Below, piece after piece: positions 43,032-52,072 of a DNA stretch of 64,000 nt. Source of the stretch: JAVVHH01 sp963848035 (GTDB lineage: Bacteria; Pseudomonadota; Alphaproteobacteria; Acetobacterales; Acetobacteraceae); contig CAWKCD010000001.1 of assembly GCA_963848035.1 (NCBI GenBank), forward strand, positions 1,612,001 through 1,676,000. Direction: 5' to 3'. The translations under genes and the position numbers were made by a program. Numbering within the stretch: position 1 is the stretch's first letter; the number at the start of each line of letters is the position of its first letter. The notes beneath the pieces are model-generated. The model ran no database searches. It had not been told where the DNA came from and saw nothing but the letters and a program-made list of their open reading frames with translations.

Positions 43032-44099
43032 TTAAAAAGAGGTGAATCGATCCATGTTTCCTTGAACGATCCGAACACAGCGTTGCATCACGGTGGGCAA
43101 GGCTTCGGTCGACAACGATTCCGCGGGGCGCAGCAGGGTGGGGCGCTCGATCTCGGACACCTTTGCGCAATAGACGTCGAGCAGAAGCTCGAAATGGGTG
43201 AAGCCGTGCCGGGCTTGTCCGGCGAGATTCCACACGGCACGCTGCGGCGCCTCGCGAAGCGCTTCCGCCTCCGTCCAGGGCTCCAGACGCCACGCCGTAC
43301 CCGGCAATTCCAGCATGCCGCCGAGTAGCCCCTCGGGCGGGCGGCGGCGCAGCAGGATCGCGCCGGACCCATCCTCGAGCCAGAAATGGGCCCCGTGGCG
43401 CAGCGGGCGGGCCTTCTTCGGCGCCTTAATCGGCAGAGTGGGCGCAAGTCCTGCAGCCCGGCCGGCGCACTCGCTCTGCCATGGGCAGATCCCGCAGGCG
43501 GGCGTCCGTGGGGTGCAGATCGTGGCCCCGAGATCGAACAGCGCCTGGGTAAAGTCGGCGGGCCGGGCGGCTGCATCGGCGTCGTCACCCAAAATCTGCG
43601 CGGCGCGGGCGATCTCGGCCTTGGCGGCCGGTAGCGGGCGGTTGATCGCGTAAATGCGCGCCGCGACCCGCTCGACATTGCCATCGACCGGCACGACCGG
43701 AATGTCGAAGGCGATGCTGGCAATCGCCGCGGCGGTATAGCCGCCGATCCCCGGCAGCGCTCGCAAGCCCGCGAGATCACGCGGGAAGCCGCCGGATGCG
43801 GCCACGATCGCGGCGCAGCGGTGCAGGTTGCGCGCGCGCGCATAGTAACCGAGCCCGGCCCAGGCCTGCAGAACCAAGTCTTCCGGCGCCGCAGCCAGCG
43901 CGGCCACGGTCGGAAACCGGTGGAGGAAGCGCTCGAAGTAGGGTCCGACCGTTGCCACCGTGGTCTGTTGCAGCATGATCTCGGACAGCCAGACGCGGTA
44001 AGGATCGGCGCTCTCGCCGGGCCGGGCGCGCCATGGCATAGAGCGGCGATGCCGGTCGTACCAGCGGAGGAGCGCGGCGGCGGGCGGAGCGGAGGGCAC
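43032..44099 (-). CDS. mutY: A/G-specific adenine DNA glycosylase
   Basis: Removes adenine mispaired with 8-oxoguanine (355 aa). The catalytic Glu is in LSEIMLQQTTV, the HhH loop is LRALPGIGGYTAAAIAS and the catalytic Asp is in VVPVDGNVERV. A [4Fe-4S] cluster is formed by Cys residues spaced C-x6-C-x2-C-x5-C in the CTPRTPACGICPWQSEC segment. The C-terminal NUDIX-like 8-oxoG domain is complete. GTG 44099 gives the usual length and lies nine bases from the divergent DUF721 gene. Confidence 0.93.
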   Translation of the reverse strand: MPSAPPAAALLRWYDRHRRSMPWRARPGESADPYRVWLSEIMLQQTTVATVGPYFERFLHRFPTVAALAAAPEDLVLQAWAGLGYYARARNLHRCAAIVAASGGFPRDLAGLRALPGIGGYTAAAIASIAFDIPVVPVDGNVERVAARIYAINRPLPAAKAEIARAAQILGDDADAAARPADFTQALFDLGATICTPRTPACGICPWQSECAGRAAGLAPTLPIKAPKKARPLRHGAHFWLEDGSGAILLRRRPPEGLLGGMLELPGTAWRLEPWTEAEALREAPQRAVWNLAGQARHGFTHFELLLDVYCAKVSEIERPTLLRPAESLSTEALPTVMQRCVRIVQGNMDRFTSF

Positions 44100-44108
44100 G
44101 GGAGCGGT

Positions 44109-44591
44109 ATGGCGAGCGACGAGCCTCGGGACAAGAACGCGCCGCCGGAGCGGTCGCGTTTCATGAGCGGACCGCGAGCGATCGCGGCGCTGCTGCCGGC
44201 CGTCACCAAGCCGGCGTTCCGCGCCCGTTCGGCGGCCTCGGCCCAGGTAGTGGCCGATTGGTCCGAGATCGTCGGCCCGGCGCTCGCAGCCGTCACCCAG
44301 CCGCGGCGGCTCTCGGGCTCCACGCTCACAGTCGTCTGCTCGGGACCGATCGCCCTCGAGCTGCAGCATCTGACCGGCCAGCTGGCGCAGCGGATAAATG
44401 GGCATTTCGGCCGCACGCTGGTCGAGCAATTCCGCTTCGTCCAAGGCACGGTTTCTCTCGAGCGTCCGCGTCCGCGGCCGCGTCCGGCGCCCCCGATCGA
44501 CATCCCCGACATGCCGCCCGGGGAGCTGCGCGACGCGCTCGGCAAGCTCGGTGCGGCGGTGCGGCAAGCACGCTCCCGAGAGGGCGCTTGA
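44109..44591 (+). CDS. DUF721 (DciA-like) protein
   Basis: A 160-residue protein of the DUF721 family, related to DciA, which loads the replicative helicase in bacteria lacking DnaC. The domain runs from about residue 25: FRARSAASAQVVADWSEIVG, then LTVVCSGPIALELQHLTGQL, with INGHFGRTLVEQFRFVQG. The C-terminus is proline/arginine-rich then helical. Starts at ATG 44109 or ATG 44164 are both possible. Its position between mutY and a dsbA-like gene is common in alphaproteobacteria. Confidence 0.8.
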   Translation: MASDEPRDKNAPPERSRFMSGPRAIAALLPAVTKPAFRARSAASAQVVADWSEIVGPALAAVTQPRRLSGSTLTVVCSGPIALELQHLTGQLAQRINGHFGRTLVEQFRFVQGTVSLERPRPRPRPAPPIDIPDMPPGELRDALGKLGAAVRQARSREGA

Positions 44592-44651
44592 CGCGAGCGC
44601 GGGGACGCAGGGCATAAACGGGGCGCACGCCACCGGAGTCGCAGGTCCGCC

Positions 44652-45284
44652 ATGAAGCCCACCCGCCGCACGCTGCTCGCCGCCCTCGCCACCTTGCCGG
44701 CGCTGCAGGCCGCTCGCGCCCAGACGACACCCGCCCCGACGACCCTTGCGGCCGGCGACCCCCGGACGGCGGACCGCGCCATCGGCAGCGCCGACGCCAA
44801 AGTCGTGGTGCAGGAGTATTTCAGCCTCACCTGCACCCATTGCGCGGCGTTCCAGAAGGAGACTTTCCCGAAGGTGAAGGCCGAGCTGATCGATACCGGC
44901 AAGGTCCGCTATATCTGGCGCGACTACCCGCTCGATCAGCTGGCCCTTTATGCGGCCATGGTGGCGCGGACGCTGCCGGTCGAGCGTTACGAGCCGTTCG
45001 TCTCCGCGCTGCTAACCACGCAGGACCGTTGGGCCTTCACCCGCACCGCCAACCCGATGGAGGAGCTGATGAAGCTCGCCACCCTGGCCGGCATGCCGCG
45101 TGAAACCTATGACAAGACCGTGCGCGACGAGGCGTTGAAGCAGTTTATCCTGACCGAACAGTCGGATGGCGAGAAGAAGTTCAACGTCAACAGCACGCCA
45201 ACCTTCGTCATCAACGACAAACCGCTGCCGGGCGCCGTGGCTTACGACACCTTCGTCAAGGCGGTCGAGGCCGCCGCCGCCTGA
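44652..45284 (+). CDS. DsbA-family thiol:disulfide protein
   Basis: A periplasmic thioredoxin-fold oxidoreductase (210 aa). It has a signal peptide with twin-arginine-like start (PTRRTLLAALATLPALQAARA), active site C61-T-H-C64 (FSLTCTHCAAF) and a cis-Pro loop (VNSTPTFVIND). It resembles the DSBA/ScsC-like thioredoxin-4 group and probably oxidises or isomerises secreted proteins. It ends five bases before smc, so the two may be co-transcribed. Confidence 0.88.
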   Translation: MKPTRRTLLAALATLPALQAARAQTTPAPTTLAAGDPRTADRAIGSADAKVVVQEYFSLTCTHCAAFQKETFPKVKAELIDTGKVRYIWRDYPLDQLALYAAMVARTLPVERYEPFVSALLTTQDRWAFTRTANPMEELMKLATLAGMPRETYDKTVRDEALKQFILTEQSDGEKKFNVNSTPTFVINDKPLPGAVAYDTFVKAVEAAAA

Positions 45285-45289
45285 CCGCG

Positions 45290-48200
45290 ATGCGGGCGCG
45301 CTTCGTTCGGCTCGCCATCGCCGGGTTCAAGAGCTTTGCCGAGCCCGCTGTTGTCGAGATCCTGCCGGGCCTGACCGGGATCGTCGGGCCGAACGGGTGC
45401 GGCAAGAGCAACGTGACCGATGCGCTGCGCTGGGCGATGGGTGAGGCGAGCGCGCGCAGCATGCGCGGGGGCGAGATGGACGACGTCATCTTCGCCGGCA
45501 CCACCTCGCGCCCGAGCCGCAACCTGGCGGAAGTCGTGCTGACGCTCGAGGCCGATCCTGGGGAGACTGGTTTCCCGCCGCCTTTCGGCGAGCAGCCGGA
45601 GATCGCCGTGGCGCGGCGGATCGAGCGCGGTGCCGGCAGCGCCTATCGGGTCAATGGCCGCGAGACCCGGGCACGGGACGTCCAGACGCTGTTCGCGGAT
45701 CTTGCATCGGGCGCGCGGTCGTCGGCGATGGTCAGCCAGGGCCGGGTCAGCGCGCTGGTTGCGGCACGGCCGGAGGAGCGGCGCCAGGTTCTCGAGGAGG
45801 CGGCCGGGATCACCGGGCTGCATGCCCGACGCGCTGAGGCCGAGACCCGGCTGCGGGCAGCCGAGACCAACCTCGAGCGCGCCGAGGAGCGGCGGGTGAT
45901 GCTGGAGACGCAGCTCGCCGGGCTGCAGAAGCAGGCCAAGCAGGCGGCGCGATATCGCACGCTGTCGACGATGGTAGGCGATGCCGAGGCGATGGCGTTG
46001 GCGATCGCCCTGGCGCGGGCGCGGCAGGGCGTTGCGACGGGCGAGGCTGCGCTCGCCGCGGCGCGCGACGCGGTGACGCAGGCGGCGTCGGCCTCCACGC
46101 AGGCGGCGGCGGAAGCACAGGCGGCCGAGGCGGCGCTGCCCGCGCTGAGGTTGGCCGAAGCGTCGGCGCGCACGGCGCTGGAGCGGGCGAAGCTGGCGCA
46201 GGAGGGTGTGCAGGCCGACGTCGCGCGCGCCCGCGAGGCGCTGACTGCGGCCACCGCACGCCGCGCGCAGGCGCTGCGGGATCTGCAACATGCCGAGCAG
46301 ATTCGAGCCGATGTCGAGGCGGCGGATGGGCGGCTGGTGACCGAAGCCGCGCGGCTCGAGGCCGAAGCGGAAGGTTTTCCGGCGGCGCTCGAGGCGGCGC
46401 GGGCGGCTGCGGCCACGGCGGGTACCGCGCTGGCGGCGGCCGAAACCGGGGCGCAGGCGGCGACCGAGCGCTCGGCCGAACTGGCAGCGCGGGCGCAAAG
46501 CATCGCGCAGGTGCTCGCGGCGGCCGAAGCGCGGGCGAATCGCGCCTCTCAGAATATGGCCCGGCTCGAGGGCGAGCGGACCCGCGCGCAGCAGGCCGCG
46601 CCCGACGCGGCACGGGTCGAGGCCGCAGCGGCGGCGGAGACAGCGGCGCAGGCGGCGCTCGCCGAAGCCCGGCGGCGCAGCGAAGTGGCCGAGGCGGCAC
46701 GCGCCGCGTCCACGCCCGCGCTCTCCAAAGCCCGCGAGCGGACCAGCCAGGCGGAGGCCGCGCGCACCCGCCTGGCGGCCGAGGTGGCCGGCCTGGCGCA
46801 GGTGCTCGCGGTCAAGGATGGCGAGCGCTGGCCGCCGATGGTCGACCGGCTGGAGGTGCCCGCTGGGCTCGAGGCGGCGCTGGGCGCGGCACTCGGCGAG
46901 GACCTGGCCGCCGCCGGCGACCCCAATGCGGCCCGGCATTGGCGCGAGTTGCCGGCGCTGGTCCAGGCGCCGATGCAGGGCGAGGGCTTGGCCGGCCTGG
47001 TGCGTGGGCCGGCGGCGCTCGCCCGCGCGCTCGGCGCCGTCAGCGTGGTGGCCGACGCGGCCGCTGGCGAAGCGGGCCAGCCGGATTTGCAGCCCGGCCA
47101 GACCCTGGTGTCCCGTCAAGGCGCCGTATGGCGATGGGACGGTTACACCGTGCGCGCCGGCGCACCCACTGCGGCGGCGGTCCGCCTGCAACAGCGCAAC
47201 CGGCTGGCGGGGTTGCGGGCAACCCTGGGCGAGGCCGAGACCGCCTCGGCTGCCGCACGTCAGGCGCGCGAAGCCGCCGAAGCGGCCGACCGGCAGGCGA
47301 CCGCGGAGGATGGTGCGGCCCGGGCCGCGCTACGCGCCGCCGAGCAGGCCGCCGAGCGGACGCGCGCCGAGGCCACCGCGCTCCGCGCCCGCGCAGAGCA
47401 GAGCGCGGCGCGGCTCGCCGACCTTGGCGCGCAGATCGCGGCCCTCGAACCGGAATGCGCCGAAGCGCAGACGGCGCTGAACGACGCCCGCCGCGAGCGG
47501 GACGCCGCGCCGGACATGACGCTGCTGCGCGGCGAGGTGGAGCGCAGCCGCGCTGCCTTGGCCGCGGCCCGGGATCGCGATCGCGAGACGCATCGCGCGG
47601 CAGAAGCGCTCGAGCGCGCCGGCGCCGCGCGGCAGGCACGGATCACCACCATCGTCCGCGAGCGGGCAGACGGCCGCATGCGGGCGCAGGATGCCGCCGG
47701 CCGGGTCACCGACCTGGCCGCCCGCGCACAGTCGGCCGAAGCCGAGGCGGCGCGCCTTGCCGGCGCGCCCGAGGCGGCCTCTTGCCAAGCCGAGCAGACC
47801 GGGACGGCGCTGCGGGACGCGCAAGCGGCGCACGCCTCTGCCAGCAGCGCGCTTGCCGCCGCCGAACGCACCCAGGCGACGACCGCCGCGGCGGCGCGCA
47901 CGACGGAGCAGGCGCTCTACGGCACGCGAGAGGCCCTGGTGCGCGCCGAAGGCGGCATCGAGAACGCCGCTGCTGTCCTAGCGACGGCCGAAGCCGCGGT
48001 CGCCGAGCGGGCCGGTGCGTTGGAATTGCCGGAGCCGCCCTCCGACCTCTCGGCGACGGCGGAGGAGCGCGCGCGGGCCAAGTGGCAGCGCCTCGCCCGC
48101 GAGCGCGACGAGATGGGGCCAGTCAACCTCCGCGCCGAGATCGAGGCCGAGGCGCTGTCCGCCGAGATTGCCACCATCGTTTCCGAGCGCGAGGAGCTCG

Positions 48201-48748
48201 CCACCGCGATCAACAAGCTCCGCGGCGGCATCGGCCATCTCAATCGCGAAGGACGCGAGCGCCTATCCGAGGTGTTCCAGCAGGTCGACCGGCACTTCCA
48301 GGCGCTGTTCACCCGCATGTTCGGCGGCGGCCGTGCCCATCTCGCCCTGGTCGGGTCGGATGATCCCCTCCAGGCCGGGCTCGAGATCTACGCGCAGCCC
48401 CCCGGCAAGAAGCTCGCCACCCTCTCGCTCCTCTCCGGCGGCGAGCAGGCTCTAACCGCGCTCAGCCTCATCTTTGCCGTGTTCCGCTGCAACCCGGCGC
48501 CGCTCTGCGTCCTCGACGAAGTCGACGCCCCGCTCGACGATGCCAACGTCGAGCGATTCTGCACCCTCCTCGCCGACATGGTGGCCGAGACCGGCACCCG
48601 ATTCCTGGTGGTCACGCACCATCACTTGACGATGGCCCGCATGGACCGGCTCTACGGCGTGACCATGCAGGAGCGCGGCGTGTCGCGCCTGCTCTCGGTC
48701 GATCTGGGCGTGGCGGTGCAGATGGTCGAGGCGGTCGCAGCGGAGTAG
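45290..48748 (+). CDS. smc: Chromosome segregation SMC protein
   Basis: The 1152-residue ATPase of bacterial condensin, which organises and separates chromosomes. N-terminal Walker A is GPNGCGKSNVTDALRWAMGE near residue 33. Two very Ala/Glu/Arg-rich coiled coils (about 165-500 and 640-950) flank a hinge with GAALGEDLAAAGDPNAARHW and LVRGPAALARAL. The C-terminal head has signature LSLLSGGEQALTALSL and Walker B LCVLDEVDAPLDD. The frame is intact over 3.4 kb, in contrast to the broken genes elsewhere in the window. Confidence 0.97.
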   Translation: MRARFVRLAIAGFKSFAEPAVVEILPGLTGIVGPNGCGKSNVTDALRWAMGEASARSMRGGEMDDVIFAGTTSRPSRNLAEVVLTLEADPGETGFPPPFGEQPEIAVARRIERGAGSAYRVNGRETRARDVQTLFADLASGARSSAMVSQGRVSALVAARPEERRQVLEEAAGITGLHARRAEAETRLRAAETNLERAEERRVMLETQLAGLQKQAKQAARYRTLSTMVGDAEAMALAIALARARQGVATGEAALAAARDAVTQAASASTQAAAEAQAAEAALPALRLAEASARTALERAKLAQEGVQADVARAREALTAATARRAQALRDLQHAEQIRADVEAADGRLVTEAARLEAEAEGFPAALEAARAAAATAGTALAAAETGAQAATERSAELAARAQSIAQVLAAAEARANRASQNMARLEGERTRAQQAAPDAARVEAAAAAETAAQAALAEARRRSEVAEAARAASTPALSKARERTSQAEAARTRLAAEVAGLAQVLAVKDGERWPPMVDRLEVPAGLEAALGAALGEDLAAAGDPNAARHWRELPALVQAPMQGEGLAGLVRGPAALARALGAVSVVADAAAGEAGQPDLQPGQTLVSRQGAVWRWDGYTVRAGAPTAAAVRLQQRNRLAGLRATLGEAETASAAARQAREAAEAADRQATAEDGAARAALRAAEQAAERTRAEATALRARAEQSAARLADLGAQIAALEPECAEAQTALNDARRERDAAPDMTLLRGEVERSRAALAAARDRDRETHRAAEALERAGAARQARITTIVRERADGRMRAQDAAGRVTDLAARAQSAEAEAARLAGAPEAASCQAEQTGTALRDAQAAHASASSALAAAERTQATTAAAARTTEQALYGTREALVRAEGGIENAAAVLATAEAAVAERAGALELPEPPSDLSATAEERARAKWQRLARERDEMGPVNLRAEIEAEALSAEIATIVSEREELATAINKLRGGIGHLNREGRERLSEVFQQVDRHFQALFTRMFGGGRAHLALVGSDDPLQAGLEIYAQPPGKKLATLSLLSGGEQALTALSLIFAVFRCNPAPLCVLDEVDAPLDDANVERFCTLLADMVAETGTRFLVVTHHHLTMARMDRLYGVTMQERGVSRLLSVDLGVAVQMVEAVAAE

Positions 48749-48758
48749 GCGCCGGGTG

Positions 48759-49190
48759 TTACCGGTTGGCGGGCGCCAGTGCCTCCAGCTCGGGCAGCAA
48801 TACGACGCTTTCCTGCTCGTTGGGATCGGTCCGGGCGATCACGGCGACGACCTCCTCCGTCTCGCTCGGGTTGTAAGGCAGGTGCGGCACCCCGGCGGGA
48901 ATGTAGAAGAACGCGCCGGGCGGAACGACGTCGTGGTGTTCGAGCCGCTGCCCATACCAGATGCAGGACGTGCCGGAGAGCGCGTAGATTGCGGTCTCGT
49001 GATCGTCGTGCTTGTGGGCGCGCGCCCGTGCGCCCGGCGGGATACGCACCAACTGCATGTGCAGCGCCTTGGCGCCGGCGCTCTCGGCCGAGATGCCGAC
49101 CTCGTAGGTCAGTGCCTGCTTTCCAACGTACGGGGTGCCGGGGGCGACGAGACGAGCTCCGGCGGCTGGGGGCGTCGCGGTGTCCGACAT
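48759..49190 (-). CDS. Cupin-domain protein
   Basis: A small single-domain cupin (143 aa). Motif 1 is PPGARARAHKHDDHETAIYA with the metal-binding His/Glu set, and motif 2 is FFYIPAGVPHLPYNPS. Such proteins bind a metal and act as isomerases, dioxygenases or sugar-binding proteins; no substrate can be assigned. ATG 49190 (MSDTAT) is preferred over an upstream in-frame start. It is convergent with smc and divergent from the atp operon. Confidence 0.8.
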   Translation of the reverse strand: MSDTATPPAAGARLVAPGTPYVGKQALTYEVGISAESAGAKALHMQLVRIPPGARARAHKHDDHETAIYALSGTSCIWYGQRLEHHDVVPPGAFFYIPAGVPHLPYNPSETEEVVAVIARTDPNEQESVVLLPELEALAPANR

Positions 49191-49413
49191 GAGAGGCCTC
49201 CTTGGTAAACTCGTTGCGGAAGACTGCGTGGGCAGCCGCCCGCGAAGCAACCAGGAAGCGAGCCGGCTGACCAAGACACATTGGCGGGATCGACGCGGCC
49301 GGGATCAAGAAATTGCCGCGACGAAAATATTGCCGCTTATGCCGAAATCGAGCCCCGCGGCGATGCAGGCTCGTCACGCTGCGGCAAAGTGTCGCATCGC
49401 GCCTCGCCTCGTC

Positions 49414-49441
49414 TTGACACCCCGGACCCCCACAGTTAGCA
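49414..49441 (+). promoter_or_regulatory. Candidate promoter of the atp Fo operon
   Basis: TTGACA at 49414-49419 and TTAGCA at 49436-49441 are 16 bases apart and lie about 47 bases before the atpI start, in the 297-bp gap between cupin and atpI. The -35 is consensus and the -10 is weak. Apart from this and the cupin leader, nothing else is seen in the gap. Confidence 0.45.
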
Positions 49442-49487
49442 AGCCCGCGCCTTTGCGGGACGGCCGAACGGGCGTGCGAGGGGCGGG

Positions 49488-49787
49488 ATGAGCGATCGGA
49501 AAGACGACTCCTTCGAGGAGCGGCTGCGCACCGCGCAAGCCCGGCAGGCGGCGGATATGCCAAAGCCGGCGGCCGGTTCGAACGACATGCCGGCTGCCAT
49601 GGGCATCGGCGTGCGGGTCGGTGTCGAGCTCGTGTCCGCGCTCGCCGTCGGGCTGGCGATCGGATGGGGTCTCGACTGGTTGCTCGGGACCCGGCCGTGG
49701 ATGTTGGCGCTTTTCGTGCTGCTTGGCGGCGCGGCGGGCGTTGCGAATGTGTGGCGGCTGATGATGCCGCCGAAGCGTCGGACGTAG
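49488..49787 (+). CDS. atpI: ATP synthase accessory protein AtpI
   Basis: 99 residues, the first gene of the Fo operon. It assists c-ring assembly. A hydrophilic N-terminus (SDRKDDSFEERLRTAQARQA) precedes two helices (VELVSALAVGLAIGWGLDWL and PWMLALFVLLGGAAGVANVW), the usual AtpI pattern in alphaproteobacteria. It is separated from atpB by about 60 bases. Confidence 0.9.
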   Translation: MSDRKDDSFEERLRTAQARQAADMPKPAAGSNDMPAAMGIGVRVGVELVSALAVGLAIGWGLDWLLGTRPWMLALFVLLGGAAGVANVWRLMMPPKRRT

Positions 49788-49849
49788 TCCGCGCGGGCTG
49801 TTTGGATAGGTGCCCGACAGGGCGCTTGGTTTGTAGGGGGGACGGGGTT

Positions 49850-50608
49850 TTGGCGGTCGAAGGCGAACCAAAGATCGACGCGCTTGGGCAGTTCAAGCTC
49901 GACACGGCCCTCGGCCCGTTCGGCCACTCGGTCAACTTCACCAATTCTAACCTGATGATGGTGATCGGCTCGCTGCTGATCCTGGGAACGCTTTACTACG
50001 GCTCGCGCCCCCGCGCCGTCGTGCCGGGACGCCTGCAGGCGTTCGCCGAGCTGGCCTATTCCGGCATCATGGACATGTCGGTCGGCTCGATCGGGCCAGA
50101 AGGCAAGCGCTTCTTCCCGTTCATCTTCACGCTGTTCTTCTTCGTTCTAATGGGCAACATCCTGGGTCTGCTGCCCTATTCCTTCACCTACACCAGCCAC
50201 ATCGCGGTCACCGCCGGGCTGGCGGTGATGGTCATCATCGTCGTCACCGTCGTGGCGCTGCGCATCCACGGGATGCATTTCTTCACCTACTTCTTCCCCG
50301 AGGGCGCGCCGAAGATCCTGGCGCCGCTGATCATCCCGATCGAGGTCATCTCCTACCTCTCGCGGCCGGTCAGCCTCTCGATCCGTCTGTTTGCCAACAT
50401 GGTCGCCGGACACGTCATGTTCGAAGTGTTCGGCACCTTCATCCTGCTGCTCGCCGGCGGCGGGGTCGTGACCGGGGCGCTCGGCATCCTGCCGCTCGCG
50501 CTCAACGTGGTCCTGGAGGGCTTCGAGTTGCTGGTGGCGGCACTCCAAGCCTATGTCTTCGCCATCCTGACCTGCATCTATCTGCACGACGCCGTCCACC
50601 TCCACTAG
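49850..50608 (+). CDS. atpB: ATP synthase Fo subunit a
   Basis: The proton channel subunit (252 aa). Helix 4 carries the essential Arg (RPVSLSIRLFANMVAGH). Helix 5/6 contains GFELLVAALQAYVFAILTCI, with the conserved Glu/Gln positions. The N-terminus is alphaproteobacterial (DALGQFKLDTALGPFGHSVN). TTG 49850 is preceded by a GGGGGACGGGG stretch and gives the family length. No ATG with the right length is available in frame. Confidence 0.95.
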   Translation: MAVEGEPKIDALGQFKLDTALGPFGHSVNFTNSNLMMVIGSLLILGTLYYGSRPRAVVPGRLQAFAELAYSGIMDMSVGSIGPEGKRFFPFIFTLFFFVLMGNILGLLPYSFTYTSHIAVTAGLAVMVIIVVTVVALRIHGMHFFTYFFPEGAPKILAPLIIPIEVISYLSRPVSLSIRLFANMVAGHVMFEVFGTFILLLAGGGVVTGALGILPLALNVVLEGFELLVAALQAYVFAILTCIYLHDAVHLH

Positions 50609-50649
50609 GCGCCGCGTAACTCTTCTCACTCTCGAAAGGATCGTTGTTC

Positions 50650-50874
50650 ATGGACGTTGCTGCTGCAAAGGCCCTCGGGGCTGGTATCGCCGTCATCGCG
50701 CTGGCCGGGGTCGGCATCGGCATCGGCTCCATCTTCTCGGCGCTGGTCTCGTCGGTCGCCCGCAACCCGTCGGCTCGCGACGCCGTGTTCCCGATCGGCA
50801 TTCTCGGCTTCGCGCTGACGGAAGCGGTCGCGCTGTTCGCGCTCCTGATCGCCTTCCTCATCCTCTTCACCTAA
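50650..50874 (+). CDS. atpE: ATP synthase Fo subunit c
   Basis: The 74-residue c-ring subunit with two helices: GAGIAVIALAGVGIGIGSIF (glycine-rich) and GILGFALTEAVALFALLIAF. The essential carboxylate is the Glu of LTEA, and the polar loop is RNPS. No sodium-binding signature was recognised, so it is probably proton-driven. ATG 50650 lies about nine bases after GAAAGG. It is followed by a striking hairpin before the b' gene. Confidence 0.97.
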   Translation: MDVAAAKALGAGIAVIALAGVGIGIGSIFSALVSSVARNPSARDAVFPIGILGFALTEAVALFALLIAFLILFT

Positions 50875-50887
50875 CCCCAAGCCGCAA

Positions 50888-50917
50888 GCGTTGGGCGGAC
50901 CGAGGTCCGCCCAACGC
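50888..50917. promoter_or_regulatory. 14-bp perfect hairpin between atpE and atpF'
   Basis: Arms at 50888-50901 and 50904-50917 (GCGTTGGGCGGACC and its exact complement), separated by only two bases, lie in the 74-base gap between the c and b' genes. There is no T-run. A stable structure here could protect the upstream atpE message or reduce read-through, helping make more c than b subunits. Confidence 0.6.
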
Positions 50918-50948
50918 GACCGACACCCCAGGGGAAACCACACCAGCG

Positions 50949-51446
50949 ATGCCGCAACTCGATTTCGCCAATCCGCTGACGACCTCGCAGGTCGTTTGGA
51001 TGTTCCTCATCTTCGCCGCGCTCTACCTCGCGCTGCGGCACTGGGCGTTGCCGATGGTCGGTGGCGTCATCGAGATGCGCGAACAGCGGATCCGGGCCGA
51101 CCTCGAGACCGCGCGCCGCGCCAAGGACGAGGCCGACCGCGCCGTGGCCGAAGTCGCCGAGCGCACGCGAGCTGCATCGGCCGAGGCGCAGGGCGAGATC
51201 GCCCGCGCGGTGGCCGCCGCCAAGGCGGATGCCGACGCCCGCGCCAAAGTCGACAACGACCAATTGGAAAAGCAGCTGCAGGAAGCCGAGCAGCGCATCC
51301 ATGCCGCGCGCGAGCAGGCGATGGGCGCGCTGCGCCAGGTCGCAGCCGACACCGCCAGCACCGTCGTCTCGCGTCTGACCGGCAACGAACCCGATCGCGG
51401 ACGGATCGAAGCGGCGGTTGGCGACGTCATGGCGGCTCGGAGCTAA
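50949..51446 (+). CDS. atpF': ATP synthase Fo subunit b'
   Basis: 165 residues. It has an N-terminal membrane anchor (TSQVVWMFLIFAALYLAL) and then a long charged coiled coil (residues about 40-150, with REQRIRADLETARRAKDEAD). Photosynthetic bacteria and alphaproteobacteria carry two different b-type stalk subunits, and this is the first of the pair. The next gene starts four bases after its stop. Confidence 0.93.
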   Translation: MPQLDFANPLTTSQVVWMFLIFAALYLALRHWALPMVGGVIEMREQRIRADLETARRAKDEADRAVAEVAERTRAASAEAQGEIARAVAAAKADADARAKVDNDQLEKQLQEAEQRIHAAREQAMGALRQVAADTASTVVSRLTGNEPDRGRIEAAVGDVMAARS

Positions 51447-51450
51447 GACA

Positions 51451-51966
51451 GTGGAACATCACGAGAGCTTTTTCGCCAACCCGCGCACCTGGATCGGCAT
51501 CGCCTTCGTCATCTTCTACCTGCTGGTCGGGAAGAAGTTGTGGGCCGTGGTCACCGGCCTGCTTGACAAGCGCGCCGCGGCCGTCCGCACCGCGCTCGAC
51601 GAAGCCGCCCGGCTGCGCACTGACGCTGAAGCGATGCTGCGCGACGCCACGGCGCAGCGCGAGCAGGCGGTGAAGGACTCGCAGGCGATGCTCGAGCATG
51701 CCCGCGCCGAAGCGGCGCAGCTCGGCGAGACGGCCCGCGCCGAGGCCGCCGCCGCAGCCAAGCGTCGCGAGCGCATGGCGATGGATCGGATCGCCGCCGC
51801 CGAGAAGGCCGCCGTGGACGATGTCCGTCATGCCGCCGCCGATATCGCGACCACGGCCGCCCGTCGTGTCATCTCGGACAATTTCGATGCCGACCAGGAC
51901 GCAGCGTTGATCGACCGAGCGATCCAAACGTTGCCGAGCGCGCTGGCGGGCCGCCGCGCCGCTTAG
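51451..51966 (+). CDS. atpF: ATP synthase Fo subunit b
   Basis: 171 residues: N-terminal HHESFFANPRTWIGIAFVIF anchor, then the Ala/Arg/Glu-rich stalk coil (LDKRAAAVRTALDEAARLRT). GTG 51451 follows GGAG by eight bases. It is the last gene of the Fo operon; the F1 genes are not in this window. A strong terminator follows 18 bases after its stop. Confidence 0.93.
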   Translation: MEHHESFFANPRTWIGIAFVIFYLLVGKKLWAVVTGLLDKRAAAVRTALDEAARLRTDAEAMLRDATAQREQAVKDSQAMLEHARAEAAQLGETARAEAAAAAKRRERMAMDRIAAAEKAAVDDVRHAAADIATTAARRVISDNFDADQDAALIDRAIQTLPSALAGRRAA

Positions 51967-51984
51967 ACAGCTGGTTCGACATGT

Positions 51985-52014
51985 GCAAAGGGCGGCCCTC
52001 GAGCCGCCCTTTGC
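51985..52014 (+). terminator. Terminator after the atp Fo operon
   Basis: A 12-bp perfect stem (GCAAAGGGCGGC, 51985-51996, with its complement 52003-52014) and a six-base loop, followed by GTTTGCG. It fits a rho-independent terminator with a short U-run. Confidence 0.8.
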
Positions 52015-52072
52015 GTTTGCGCCTCCGCGTTCTTGCTCTAGTGTGGGGCTCGATTCTCGTGAGGCGTGCGTA

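Noticed and set aside
42956..43078. 41-residue N-terminal extension of flagellin
   Set aside because: It overlaps the mutY end and is absent from flagellins; ATG 42955 with GAAGG is the start.
43088..44902. 604-codon antisense/alternate frame over mutY and DUF721
   Set aside because: Shadow of mutY; no motif and no start context.
45242..47191. 649-codon antisense frame opposite smc
   Set aside because: Composition is Arg/Gly/Leu-biased with no domain, and it mirrors the intact smc gene.
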